In this document: positions 40,901 to 49,265 of the stretch, in pieces
How positions within the stretch are numbered: position 1 is the stretch's first letter
Layout of the letters: the number at the start of each line of letters is the position of its first letter
Assembly: GCA_002427745.1 (NCBI GenBank)
Contig: DIYF01000171.1
Location: 44,894 to 108,893, forward strand
Reading direction: 5' to 3'
DNA length: 64,000 nucleotides
DNA from: Roseivirga sp. UBA6061
GTDB lineage: Bacteria; Bacteroidota; Bacteroidia; Cytophagales; Cyclobacteriaceae
Notes under the pieces: model-generated
The model's database searches: none
Told to the model about the DNA's origin: nothing
The model's input: only the letters and a program-made list of their open reading frames with translations
Made by a program: the position numbers and the translations under genes

Positions 40901-42916
40901 GTAATTTGAAAAAGTCACCAGAATGGAGTTTTCATCAACGGGGTCTACTGCTATGGCTGAGATATACCCTGAGGGGAAATTGGTCCCTGAAATATCAGTC
41001 ACAATTTCATTGCCTCCCGGATTCGTAATCCTGAACAGCTCTCCAACAGTCGTGCCGGCAAAAACTACATCGGCAGAGCTCACACCTATTTCACTAACTA
41101 CCCCGGACGCTCCCAGGTTTATGCTCTTCCAGCCTACAGAAGAAGACCCCGTACTGGCCTGAGTATTTACATGAAGATTACTTTCACCTGCGAGGTAAAA
41201 CAGATCATCATCAACCGGGTCGAGGTAAAAGGGTACAATGAAGAGATTGGCATTATAACCATCCGGAGTGAATTCTGTAAAGCCATCGGCTATGATATCA
41301 TCTGCCCCCTCATTATAATTTACCCTGAAGATATTGGCGAACTGAGATGACATATACCTTATCGTACCGTCAGCATTAAAAGCATTGTAGGCTCCGTCTC
41401 CTCCGAACTGATCAGTCCAGATTGCATCTGAAGCTGTGCTCAGATCAAGCCAGGTGCTGTTATCCTGAAAACCAGCCATAATCTGGTCCCCGGGACCGGC
41501 AGATAGTGCATATACCTGGGTGGTGACATAGCCATTATTGAGTGGGATCCAGTCAACAGGCTCAGTACCCAGATCGCTTCTTATGTTATTGGTAACCTGC
41601 AGGCCTCCGTCATTTCCTGAAATAGCCCTGTCCCCCGCAAGGAAAACAAAAGTGTGCTGATCAGGATGGTGATCAGTATACAGGCCAAAACTTGTATTGG
41701 TGGGTGTATAGCCCCCAATCCAGTCTGTATTGCCCGTTGTGGCAAAACCATCAGTAGAGCGGAAAAGATTGGTTCCTCCGATTATCACAAAGTTCTCATC
41801 ATCAGGCTTCACTTTGATCAGCAGGTCGTAGCCTCCCTGGGAATCGAAATCTCCGGTCCTGCCTCCCAGCTGAGGTATAGCGGCAGCTATCTCTGTCCAG
41901 CGTGAATTTGTTCCATCAAACTTCCAAAGACTGTAATCGGCCGGGCGTTCGGCATGCTCAGAAATCAGATAGGCTACATTTTCGTTGGAGGGAGCAATCG
42001 CCAGTTCTTTCCTTTCTCCTACCACATTGGAAAACCCGGAAGGAGTAACATTAATCCAGACATTGCCACTTACTTTTCTGAAGACCCCGGCTTCATCAAA
42101 AGCCACAAAGATTGTCCCGGCATCGCTTATGGCTACATCTACCCAGGAAGAGTTATGTGTCAGCACATTGCTGAGTTCTTCGCTAAAGGTGGTACCACCA
42201 TTTGATGACCTGAACAGTTTTCCTACAGTAGCCACATATAAATCGCCATTAGTGGGGTCAACCACCATTTCCAGGTTGATATCAAAATCGCTGTCAAAAG
42301 ATTCGGGCGTGTCACTCTGAGTGCTTGACAGCACAGCCCAGGTCTGTCCGTTGTCTGTGGACTTATAAATACCATCGCCCAGAAAGAAGGCCCCCGAACC
42401 GCTGGCCGAGTTCCCTGAAAACTCTCCGGTACCATAATACCAGGTATCCGGGTTGGTCGGGTCTTGTGCGATACAGCTCACACTTTGCAATTCATCGCTT
42501 CCGGTAGTTTTCTGCCAGGTTTGTCCCTGATCAGTAGAGCGCCACATACCCCCGGATACTCCACCGGCCAGGATGATATTCTCATCCCTGATATCTACAG
42601 CCAGTGCCCGGGTTCTTCCTCCCACATTAAAAGGTCCCCTGTTTTTCCATGGATTGGTAATATCTCCGGCAGCATAGGGGATATCAACCCCTGAATTCTG
42701 CGACCTCATAAAAGCCAGCTCCATTGCCCTGATGTTGAGTGGAATTCTCCCGGTTTCGGGATTCTTTGTTCTGAGCAACTCAAAGTCAATTCGCGCCTGA
42801 GGGTTATCTTCCTCTTCTCCATGATCTTCTTCACGTTCCTGTTGCGCCATGAGTGCAGTGCCTGACATGAGGATCAGACTGAATAGTAATAGCCAATGGG
42901 TAAGTTTGGTTTTCAT
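34982..42916 (-). CDS. Giant T9SS-exported surface protein with BNR propeller, LRR, Ig and cadherin-like domains
   Basis: 2,644 residues. Signal peptide 1-24 (MKTKLTHWLLLFSLILMSG). Approximate order: BNR/Asp-box (sortilin-like) propeller 60-780 with STDQGQTW and STDNGQTW; CARDB-like 787-892; MAM-like domain 895-1065 (FPYFETFDDSDDFPAQWEVE); second CARDB-like 1065-1172; plant-type LRR block 1313-1562 (LTNLTSLTLHFNEFSGEIP); Ig-like 1568-1659; second LRR block 1662-1988; Ig-like 1990-2075; cadherin-like 2075-2182; four He_PIG-type repeats 2182-2549, each opening near DEDAAF or DRDAPF; and a C-terminal type IX sorting domain 2555-2644 starting at ISVQPNPF and ending VRKVIRKE. It is probably cell-surface attached or released; adhesion is inference. 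It is monocistronic with a strong terminator. Confidence 0.88.
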   Translation of the reverse strand: MKTKLTHWLLLFSLILMSGTALMAQQEREEDHGEEEDNPQARIDFELLRTKNPETGRIPLNIRAMELAFMRSQNSGVDIPYAAGDITNPWKNRGPFNVGGRTRALAVDIRDENIILAGGVSGGMWRSTDQGQTWQKTTGSDELQSVSCIAQDPTNPDTWYYGTGEFSGNSASGSGAFFLGDGIYKSTDNGQTWAVLSSTQSDTPESFDSDFDINLEMVVDPTNGDLYVATVGKLFRSSNGGTTFSEELSNVLTHNSSWVDVAISDAGTIFVAFDEAGVFRKVSGNVWINVTPSGFSNVVGERKELAIAPSNENVAYLISEHAERPADYSLWKFDGTNSRWTEIAAAIPQLGGRTGDFDSQGGYDLLIKVKPDDENFVIIGGTNLFRSTDGFATTGNTDWIGGYTPTNTSFGLYTDHHPDQHTFVFLAGDRAISGNDGGLQVTNNIRSDLGTEPVDWIPLNNGYVTTQVYALSAGPGDQIMAGFQDNSTWLDLSTASDAIWTDQFGGDGAYNAFNADGTIRYMSSQFANIFRVNYNEGADDIIADGFTEFTPDGYNANLFIVPFYLDPVDDDLFYLAGESNLHVNTQASTGSSSVGWKSINLGASGVVSEIGVSSADVVFAGTTVGELFRITNPGGNEIVTDISGTNFPSGYISAIAVDPVDENSILVTFSNYGIPSVFYTSDGGANWDDVSGNLEENTDGSGSGPSVRSAAILGNGDKFFVGTSTGLYSTTSLAGASVTWVQEDAQGMGEVVVEHLVSRLSDGLILAGTHGNGVYSANFEVSPVDDNDLGVVAITSPENEILSSLSDAVTISARIRNFGALAQNSFDIAFLVDDNQIATETISQSIDAGEEIEVSFETTFDFSTAGTYSLKVGVALDGDENDANDTRTVSITSIDPIQTFPYFETFDDSDDFPAQWEVENSTLRWLVNSGGTPSGDTGPQGDNTSGDGNYVYTEASQVPFGEQALLTTPWISVTGMERPALQFYYHMFGFQMGTLEVLAIDSEDNVTSLVTISGQQQQSQGDAFREELVELDEFIDEQIRIIFKGTIGTGFRSDIAIDDIRVFNIPLKDLSVTDIESPEEQVSGEEPVIIEVTNLGLEAQSGFEVSYSVNGELVATETVSGTLAPGASVTYPFTELFDFSETGGYELTASVSLTGDEDPSNDDFETVVTNLPFTGYYIMEQQGETSVGPSNEFGNSYLFDGGGISKVFISAESITLRTFDIRYFNYASFNNSSISLTFDLKDNGETEITDDVFTGLGCGAAGQILLGPGDTNGTYDETNDSQFSLIIKEDIFQGCQVGSSDVSFLLSRVPAANEADSLALLAFYESTGGPGWNETWDLEEPVFFWHGVGLSSSGRVVALDMINNNLDGTIPSEIGDLDELRLLRLAGGNLSGGIPAEIGGLMNLEALILSNFNLGGTLPPEIGDLLNLKELSLTAAIEGELPVELSNLSQLESLNLFGNQFTGSIPGELGSLTNLTSLTLHFNEFSGEIPTELGNLTNLTELVLSGNNLEGEVPASLQNLTDLDVLQLNDNQLTGLPDLSVLGIANFIAENNRLDFLDIVPNVPFLSSYIPQALIGDPLVLTGITGNNLSLETVTGDDGNNVYQWFKDDVAIPGATNATYVFNYAGQSDEGLYRCDVTNAGAPGLTLSRFITVVDQSVTSQPDYAALAAFYNATGGANWNTRTNWLSSAALNTWHGVSTDVDGRVTEIDLQSNDLAGTLPAELGDLTRLQRLVLSDNRLSGELPAELYNLTDLTALEVGFNNLSGTIPAEIGNLTNLLFLTLHDNEFTGTLPPEIGALSKLVTLYVGSNQLTGPIPSEISGLVSLSGFDFVGNDLSGTFPMELTSLTSLTFLRLTLTNLEGQIPPEIGQFTNLLQLELANNNLEGSIPPEIGNLTKMRSMSLHFNELSGEIPAEMTNLTDLETLNLTRNNLSGSLPAGFSNLSKLTTLFLDENMLSGLPDLSSLPLTTFDVQDNSLNFGGIVPNVPVLTEYEPQADIDDPISEIVNQGTEYTMEVSDDTFGNLYQWYRNETPIDGADERTYTIADFQVVDEGVYICEVTNPGAPDLTLFRNPVELGINYSPTAITIDNMSVPENEAIGTLVGTLSVEDIDLEDEYEWVLSGTDAASFSLDVNLLKTNAEFDFETDNSFDITISVKDQGGLSAQVDFTISVTNVNEVPMLVTTIDDMSADEDAAFELSLPDGMFSDEDGDELEISLTGLPSGLSFDAATNKISGTPLQAGVGVNTVTVTATDPSDASASDSFDLTIINVNDTPVVGTEQADVTTDEDAAFEYTIPDGTFEDEDGDDLTLSVSGLPASLSFDAATGTISGTPLQADVATHTIEVTATDPSDETVTDSFELTVSNVNDAPVLSVPQADQAADEDAAFDYEIPAGTFTDEDGDALTLAVTGLPSTLSFDAGTGRITGTPLVDDVGSYTIEVSATDPDNASVTDSFELVVAAVNDAPVLVTELPDVQTDRDAPFELVVDPANVTDEEGDPISISASGLPASLTMTDGTISGTPVLGENGDFTVTITYSDGNGGSVTDSFVLTVNLVTSLEEEKEYGRISVQPNPFDKEIRIEVEKGLFGETRFMLQPVGGKSVWNSTQSLTGQTELTLQINKPVAEGIYLLVVMPEGRSPIVRKVIRKE

Positions 42917-42985
42917 AAGGCTGTGGTTGTAGTTTGGTTGAATTCTCTTTATTAAAAAATGATCTTTCTGGTAAGGAAAGACCTG

Positions 42986-43432
42986 TTAATCCCCGGGCAT
43001 AGCTGCCAATACTTTTTCCAAAAAATACTGGTCCTCTACACCGGGTCGTCTTCTTACTGAAATCACGATCAAAACCGATTGTCCCTCCTTCAAATCTTTG
43101 GCTTTTCTACCACCAATTACTGAAAGTTCATCTCCCCTGGTGAGTTGATTAGAAAAACCAAAGCTGTTCTTTTCAAGCTTTTCTACCCTGAGAACAAAGT
43201 CGTTATTGTCGTTAGTCAATACCCGTACGGTCTCACCTGACACAATGGCTGCGTCAGGGGCAAGTTTATGGTTATCACGGAATTGTGCTAAATCAGCGGG
43301 ACTGAGTTTTTTTACTTCGGTATCCGCATCTGCGGCAGATTGATTGTTTGCTTTGTCAGTACTTTTGCAGCCAAGGGTAAAAGCCAGCAAAATCATGGCC
43401 ATTACTGACAGTAATCGATAGTTAGAGTTCAT
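42986..43432 (-). CDS. Small lipoprotein, unknown
   Basis: 148 residues. MNSNYRLLSVMAMILLAFTLGC is a lipoprotein signal peptide with lipobox LGC. The mature part begins Lys/Ser/Asn-rich (KSTDKANNQSAADADT), then a beta-rich domain (ETVRVLTNDNNDFVLRVEKLEKNSFGFSNQL) and a final LKEGQSVLIVISVRRR strand. No family recognised. It is encoded 69 bases before the giant surface protein on the same strand, with no terminator between them, so co-expression is possible. Confidence 0.55.
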   Translation of the reverse strand: MNSNYRLLSVMAMILLAFTLGCKSTDKANNQSAADADTEVKKLSPADLAQFRDNHKLAPDAAIVSGETVRVLTNDNNDFVLRVEKLEKNSFGFSNQLTRGDELSVIGGRKAKDLKEGQSVLIVISVRRRPGVEDQYFLEKVLAAMPGD

Positions 43433-43612
43433 ACGTATTTAGTGTCGGAGAATCTTGTAATATATAAAAAAAATATCGGTTTAATCAAAAACAAAAGAGC
43501 TGTCAGGATACCTGAAAAATGATATGAGATCTCATCAACTGATTCAAAATCCCTCACAACCAGCCAATACCCTCTTTCGATTTTAACGACCTGTTTAAGC
43601 CGTATTCATTTA

Positions 43613-43620
43613 TATCTTTG
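43613..43620 (+). promoter_or_regulatory. -7 element directly before the glycosyltransferase start
   Basis: TATCTTTG fits TAnnTTTG and ends 3 bases before the ATG at 43624, which would predict a leaderless or nearly leaderless transcript. Confidence 0.45.
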
Positions 43621-43623
43621 GGC

Positions 43624-44880
43624 ATGCTAACCGGAAAGGCCGACACTTTTATATATAACTACTTTAAGCGATTCGCCTCTCCAGAACCGGTGCTTTCACT
43701 TCCTGTTCATAGCAACTGCCGTGTAGTCATTGTCATTCCCTGCTATCATGAGCCTGACCTTATTGGTACGCTTGCTTCACTCTCCGAATGCGCCATGCCA
43801 GACTATGCTGTTGAGGTGATTGTGGTGGTCAATCAGTCTGAAATCGCCCCTGACAGAATCAACTCACGGAACCGGCAAACTATTGATGATTTCAGCAGCT
43901 GGCAAAGACATTATTCAGGTCCTGAAAATCTCCGCTTTCATTGCATAGAAGCCATGAACCTTCCAAAAAAGCATGCGGGGGTCGGGCTGGCACGAAAGAC
44001 AGGCATGGACGAAGCCTTGAGAAGGTTCGTCTCTATCGACCGGGATGGTGTGATTGTATGCCTGGATGCCGACTGCAGGGTGTCCCAAAACTATTTGCTG
44101 GCTATTGATGCACAGTTCGTAAAAACCGTGGCAGGCCTTGGTGAAATGCATTTTGAACACCGCTATGAAGAAGAGGCCGATCCCGGATTAAAAAAAGGAA
44201 TCATCCATTATGAACTCTTTCTACGCTACTATGTCGAAGGCCTGAGACAATCTGCTTTTCCCTATGCCATTCACACTATCGGAAGCTGCATGCTGGTAAA
44301 AGCTTCAATCTATGCCAAGCATGGCGGTATGAACAAACGTAAAGCGGGAGAAGACTTTTACTTTCTGCATAAGATTGTGCCGCACGAAGAGTTCGTCACC
44401 GTCAATCAGGGAACTGTTTTTCCCTCATGCCGCACTTCTGACCGGGTACCTTTCGGAACAGGCAAAGCCCAGCAGGACTGGCTGGATCAGCACTCCGAAC
44501 AATACCTGACCCACGACCCAATTGTATTCTCAGAACTCAAAACCTTTATAACATCCGCTCTCAGCTTTTATCAGCAGCCTGTGACTGAGGCAGTGGCCAG
44601 GTTGCCTGAGAGCAGTCGCGCCTTCATCAATCAGCATGGGTTCGATGACAAGATTGCGCTCATTAAAGACAACTGTAAGACGGAAGCACAGTTTTTAAAA
44701 CAATTGTTCATCTGGTTTGACGGCTTTCTGTGTATGAAGTTTGTTCATTTTCTGAGAGATGAATACTACCCCAATATCCCCATAGAAGAAGCTGCCGCCC
44801 GGCTGATTCAATCCGAGGCTGACACTGCAGAGACATTACTGGAGGAATATAAAGCTATTGACCGGAAGCCGCTGCTTTGA
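43624..44880 (+). CDS. Family 2-type glycosyltransferase
   Basis: 418 residues from the ATG at 43624 (a TTG at 43618 would add two residues). A GT-A fold opens CRVVIVIPCYHEPDLIGTL near 34-52, and the nucleotide-sugar DxD motif is in IVCLDADCRVSQ near 143-154. A central VGLARKTGMDEAL and an acceptor-side EDFYFLHKI near 242-250 (ED with aromatic) follow. There are no obvious membrane helices, so it is probably cytoplasmic or peripheral. Donor and acceptor are not readable. Its last 26 bases overlap the end of the convergent RND gene. Confidence 0.8.
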   Translation: MLTGKADTFIYNYFKRFASPEPVLSLPVHSNCRVVIVIPCYHEPDLIGTLASLSECAMPDYAVEVIVVVNQSEIAPDRINSRNRQTIDDFSSWQRHYSGPENLRFHCIEAMNLPKKHAGVGLARKTGMDEALRRFVSIDRDGVIVCLDADCRVSQNYLLAIDAQFVKTVAGLGEMHFEHRYEEEADPGLKKGIIHYELFLRYYVEGLRQSAFPYAIHTIGSCMLVKASIYAKHGGMNKRKAGEDFYFLHKIVPHEEFVTVNQGTVFPSCRTSDRVPFGTGKAQQDWLDQHSEQYLTHDPIVFSELKTFITSALSFYQQPVTEAVARLPESSRAFINQHGFDDKIALIKDNCKTEAQFLKQLFIWFDGFLCMKFVHFLRDEYYPNIPIEEAAARLIQSEADTAETLLEEYKAIDRKPLL

Positions 44881-47800
44881 TCTTCTTCACCTTCTTTGAC
44901 AGGAACACCGGAAGGCAAACAAATACGGCCACAACTGAAAAGACCAGGCCTCCAATGGTACCGATGGCCAGTGCGAACCAGAAAATCTCACTTTCCCCCT
45001 CGATCAGAAAAGGAATGAGCCCGAAACAGGTAGACAGAATGGTGAGTAAAATAGGTTGAGCTTTGCCCAGAACTGACTTCACCACCGCCCGGTTATAGTG
45101 TTTCAGTCCGCTGTTGTTAAGGTCATTTACGATGAAAATCGAGGCATTAACCACCAGTCCTCCTAACATCACGAAGGCCGCATAGCCTCCCTGATCAAAA
45201 GAAAAATCAAAGACAGAGAAAATCAGGAACAGGCCAATAAAGGAGATAGGAATGGTAACGATGATGTGAAAAGGCTGCTTGAGGTTTTCGAAAAGGATGG
45301 CACATATAAAGAAGATGCCTATGATCAGATAAACCAGCAGGCCGTATTCTCTTTCAGCCCGGTCAAAACCAAAATTCGTTCTGGCAGCATCTACCTGATA
45401 CCCCACCGGCATTTCATTCTTCATGGCCTCCATCTGCTTATCCCGGTGTCTTCCGCCAAATTTGGCCGACCCCAGATAATCAAAAGCCACAACACGCAGG
45501 TATTGACGGTCCTCCTTATGTATTTCATTAGCAGCCTCCTCAAAGGTGAGAGAGGCATAATCACTTATTTTGATAAACCGGCCCGTATCCAGGGGAAGTG
45601 CCTCATCCATTAAGTCATACTTGGAAAACAGGTCGGCATTGCTGGCCCGGATATACACCGGGAGTCTTTCATCGCGGTAGTTTGCCTGCAGAGAGGCTCG
45701 TGAAGGCCTGGTAAAATCTCCCAGCATACTCATGACTTCTCCTCTGCTCACACCACTGCTGGCCAGCCGTTCGATATCAAAATCCAACACATACTCACTG
45801 GTTTTCGCCCTGCCCCAGCTGATCTGAGCGTTGGTCTTGACCTCCTGAACCCTGCGGTTGGTTTTTAGTTTTTCAGCAAGAACAAGCGCCTGTTCATTAA
45901 GCTCATCATAGTTGTACCCCCTCATCCTTATCCGGAAGCTGGGGGTATCTCCACGCTCCCCGCCTACACTAAAGCCTCTGCCCACTCCGTAAATGCTCCA
46001 GGCCACTCCTGTGAGGTCAATGGAACGGGCCTGCAGTCTGGCCTTTAACTGGTAAGGCAGAGCAGAATCTTCATATTCCGGCTTGAACGTAATCTCGATA
46101 CGACCGCTCTGCTTGGCAACATTGGCTACGAATTTGTCAATTCCCTCTACTCCTTTCAGGTAGTCTTCTACGCTGGCCACCACAAAGTTGGCATCTTCCA
46201 GTGTGGTACCGAATGGCAACCTTGCATTTACAAAGAGCTTGGTCTGTTCGGGGCTCCTGTAGCTATAGCCCTCATAAACTTCCGTCACGAACTTTCTGAG
46301 TGCCCCGCCAAATACCTTATCAGTAACCGGCCTGATCTCATCCTGATAGGTATCGCTGCCAATGGTATCATTGTACCAGTCCTGCCCTTCCCACTGCAGG
46401 GGCAGTTTAAATACAGGAAGACCAAAAGCCAGGATAACGATGACAATAAAGGTCTTACGAAAACGGACAATGAAGTTGATAGAAGCGAAATATGCCCGAA
46501 AGAGCTTTACTCTTCTTCTCAGCCCCCTTATGGAAAGTGTATTTCGCTTAAGCTTCTCCTTAAAGAGCAGGCTGTACAATGCCGGGGTAAAAAAGAGGGC
46601 AATCAGCAAAGAAACACCCAGGTTAATCGCTACCACCACAGAGAAATCCGTCAGGTCTCTCCGATCTTCTTCCGGAAGCAAAAGCACCATCAGCAACGAC
46701 ATGATGGTTGTGAGAGAGGCCGCAAGTAAGGCCACAAAAACCCTGGCATTCTTTTTCCGGTGCAGGTGATCGAGCATGACAATGGCATTGTCTACAATCA
46801 GCCCGAATGAGATGGTGACTCCGGCTATGGAGAATATATGAAGCTCCACCCTCAGTGCATACACAATGATACTGGTAATGCACAGGTTGACCACAATACC
46901 GACAAACAGGGTAATCAGATATCTGACATTGCGATTGATTGCCAGGATAAATACGATAAGTATGAGCACAGAGAGCAGCGTTCTCTGGTAGATCTTACCC
47001 ATCTCCTTATTCAGGAATTCCGTATCGTCTCTTTCAAGCCGTAGCTCTACTCCCTGTGGCAATAGCCGGGAGAGGGACTGAATGCGGCTCTTCGTTTCCT
47101 CTGCCAATACAATTTTGTTGACCCCTTCACGCGCATAGATGTTTACATATACGGCATTTTTGGCATTGATTCTCCTGTAGCTCGTTGGTCGTTGCTCCTC
47201 CACATAAATACGGGCCAGATCTTTTAAAAGAATAGCCTTGCCCTCTATCAGGGCCACTTCTGTACTGCCCAGTGCATCGAGGTCCGGTATCTGGGCCGAG
47301 GTCTGTAGAAAAAACTGCTGATTGGAAGAAGTGCGTGCCATACCCGCATAGATGGCATTGTTAAATGAGGTCAGGGCAGATCGTATCTGGCCGCGTGAAA
47401 GGTTGTAACGCACCAGTGTGGCTACATCAAAATCTACGGTAATCTGTAAAGGATTCGCCCCTCTTACTTCTATGCGCTTGATATCACCTATCTGCGATAG
47501 GCTTTTACTAATGTACTCATCCACATCCTGCTGCAGTTTATAAGGAGCATAAGGGCCGTTCACAGAATAAAAAAGAATAGGGCTCTCTGTTTCGTTCTGT
47601 GTTTCTCCCCCTCTCTGTTCCACATGAGGGTAGGACAAATTTTCAGGAAGCTTTTTATAAATATTGCGAATGATGGAATTGACCTCAAACTTCCGGAACT
47701 CCATGTCATCGTCCTTATCAAAGTCCAGCGTAATAACCCCCGTGTTGTATCTGGAAATACTGTACGTTCTGTTTACTCCCTCTACCTGAGACAGGGCATT

Positions 47801-47989
47801 CTCAAGCGGTGAGGTAGCCAGCCGTTCCACGATATCCGGTGATGAGTTAGGCAGGCTATAGGTAATGGTGAGAGTAGGCTTGATATAATTGGGTGTGAAA
47901 TTGACCCTGAGCCCCGGAACCACAGCAATGCCCACAATGGCTAGCACTATGAAAATAACCATCACACGAAAAGGCCTGGCTGTGAGCAT
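44855..47989 (-). CDS. RND efflux transporter permease (leftward pump)
   Basis: 1,044 residues, the size of AcrB/CusA-type pumps. TM1 starts at residue 8 (RVMVIFIVLAIVGIAVVPGLRVNF), then PTLTITYSLPNSSPDIVERLATSPLENALSQVEGVNRTYS, the conserved N-terminal porter domain. TM4 has FGLIVDNAIVMLDHLHR, keeping one of the two usual proton-relay Asp (DN in place of DD). A second 6-helix half follows (ILFENLKQPFHIIVTIPISFIGLF). It is likely proton-driven. It is divergent from an adaptor gene at 48201 that could serve it; substrates unknown. Confidence 0.85.
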   Translation of the reverse strand: MLTARPFRVMVIFIVLAIVGIAVVPGLRVNFTPNYIKPTLTITYSLPNSSPDIVERLATSPLENALSQVEGVNRTYSISRYNTGVITLDFDKDDDMEFRKFEVNSIIRNIYKKLPENLSYPHVEQRGGETQNETESPILFYSVNGPYAPYKLQQDVDEYISKSLSQIGDIKRIEVRGANPLQITVDFDVATLVRYNLSRGQIRSALTSFNNAIYAGMARTSSNQQFFLQTSAQIPDLDALGSTEVALIEGKAILLKDLARIYVEEQRPTSYRRINAKNAVYVNIYAREGVNKIVLAEETKSRIQSLSRLLPQGVELRLERDDTEFLNKEMGKIYQRTLLSVLILIVFILAINRNVRYLITLFVGIVVNLCITSIIVYALRVELHIFSIAGVTISFGLIVDNAIVMLDHLHRKKNARVFVALLAASLTTIMSLLMVLLLPEEDRRDLTDFSVVVAINLGVSLLIALFFTPALYSLLFKEKLKRNTLSIRGLRRRVKLFRAYFASINFIVRFRKTFIVIVILAFGLPVFKLPLQWEGQDWYNDTIGSDTYQDEIRPVTDKVFGGALRKFVTEVYEGYSYRSPEQTKLFVNARLPFGTTLEDANFVVASVEDYLKGVEGIDKFVANVAKQSGRIEITFKPEYEDSALPYQLKARLQARSIDLTGVAWSIYGVGRGFSVGGERGDTPSFRIRMRGYNYDELNEQALVLAEKLKTNRRVQEVKTNAQISWGRAKTSEYVLDFDIERLASSGVSRGEVMSMLGDFTRPSRASLQANYRDERLPVYIRASNADLFSKYDLMDEALPLDTGRFIKISDYASLTFEEAANEIHKEDRQYLRVVAFDYLGSAKFGGRHRDKQMEAMKNEMPVGYQVDAARTNFGFDRAEREYGLLVYLIIGIFFICAILFENLKQPFHIIVTIPISFIGLFLIFSVFDFSFDQGGYAAFVMLGGLVVNASIFIVNDLNNSGLKHYNRAVVKSVLGKAQPILLTILSTCFGLIPFLIEGESEIFWFALAIGTIGGLVFSVVAVFVCLPVFLSKKVKKIKAAASGQ

Positions 47990-48189
47990 AGCGCCTAAAG
48001 TAACCAGCTAAATGAAATAATAGTAGCAGAAATATAAAAACATGAAAAATTGCAAATTTCAACAGGCGTCCTGATGACCTTATTACCTACGCGGGAACTA
48101 TATTTATCAGCCCAATAAGATCGAAATTGCAAGTTTCATCACACTGTTGTTTCCCTTATAAATAAGTTTTTAGTTAATCATTTTAGTAC

Positions 48190-48197
48190 TATTTTTA
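48190..48197 (+). promoter_or_regulatory. Near-consensus -7 element before the RND adaptor gene
   Basis: TATTTTTA differs from TAnnTTTG in the last base and ends 3 bases before the ATG at 48201. Confidence 0.35.
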
Positions 48198-48200
48198 GCC

Positions 48201-49262
48201 ATGACGAAAAGCCTTTTTGCAATTTCCACAGCCGCCTTGCTTTTAATGGGTTGCAAGCAACAAAAAGAGCCTGTGGAAGAGCCTGATGTAGAGTCTCTCA
48301 GGCAGGAAATTAAACCTACTGAGGTTACTGTCGCGCCCGCGACTTACCGTCCTTTTGAGTTCAGGGTTAACTCCTCCGGTACCATCGACTCTGAGAACGA
48401 ATTGAAGGTTACTTTTCAGGCAAGTGGTTACTTAGAGAAACTCTCGGTTAAAAACGGACAAAGGGTCAGAAAAGGGCAGCTCATAGCAGAGCTACAAAAC
48501 GACAAAGAAGAACTGGCCAAAGAGAAAGCTGAAGTGGCTCTGGCAAAAGCGCAGGTAGACTTCGAATACGACTCCATCTCAAGAGGCAATAGCAATGACC
48601 CGATTGTCGACAGAAACCTGAGACTTCAAACCGGACTTAAAGCTGCTCAGATCAGTGTAAAGGAAGCCAATTTCAACCTGAGAAACACCTTTGTTTATGC
48701 TCCCATTGATGGTGTTATGGCAGAAATCGAAGAGAAACAAGGCAACATTGTCTCTTCCGGTAAAGAACTGGGGGTTATTTATGACCCCAATAACCTGGTA
48801 CTGATAGGAAAAATACTGGAGACGGACTTCAAACATATCAGCATAGGACTGGAGGTAGATATCTTCCCGCTTTCTTTTAAGGACAGGTCTTTCCAGGCAC
48901 GGGTAGTAGAGTTTAACCCCAAAGTGGATGAGAATGGTATGGTAGAGGTAAAAATGAAATTGAAAGAGACAGAGGGGCTCTTACCGGGAATGAATGCCAA
49001 TGCTGTCATCAGAATTCCACAAAAAGAAAACATAATTGTACCCAGAGAGGCCCTCGTCATTAAAAGTGGCCGACCGGTTGTCTTTACCTTAGAAAATGGT
49101 CTGGCCAAATGGAACTATGTAGAGCTTGGGCTCGACAATGGTGTGGACCTGGAAATACTTGACGGCATCGCCCCCAACAGCCAGGTCATTACATCCAATA
49201 ACATGCAGCTGGCACACGATGCCAGGGTAAGCGCAGTTGAAGCACTGGAGAACAATAACTAA
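48201..49262 (+). CDS. RND efflux periplasmic adaptor (membrane fusion) lipoprotein
   Basis: 353 residues. Lipobox LLMGC near 15-18 anchors it in the envelope. MFP layout: a beta-barrel/lipoyl half-site QASGYLEKLSVKNGQRVRKGQLIAELQND near 73-101, a short helical hairpin (KEKAEVALAKAQVDFEYDS and AAQISVKEANFNL), lipoyl second half YAPIDGVMAEIEEKQGNIVSSG near 170-191, then membrane-proximal beta domain (KENIIVPREALVIKSGRPVVF). It links the inner-membrane pump to an outer-membrane channel; no channel gene is visible. It is followed after 3 bases by an RND pump gene. Confidence 0.88.
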   Translation: MTKSLFAISTAALLLMGCKQQKEPVEEPDVESLRQEIKPTEVTVAPATYRPFEFRVNSSGTIDSENELKVTFQASGYLEKLSVKNGQRVRKGQLIAELQNDKEELAKEKAEVALAKAQVDFEYDSISRGNSNDPIVDRNLRLQTGLKAAQISVKEANFNLRNTFVYAPIDGVMAEIEEKQGNIVSSGKELGVIYDPNNLVLIGKILETDFKHISIGLEVDIFPLSFKDRSFQARVVEFNPKVDENGMVEVKMKLKETEGLLPGMNANAVIRIPQKENIIVPREALVIKSGRPVVFTLENGLAKWNYVELGLDNGVDLEILDGIAPNSQVITSNNMQLAHDARVSAVEALENNN

Positions 49263-49265
49263 GGT

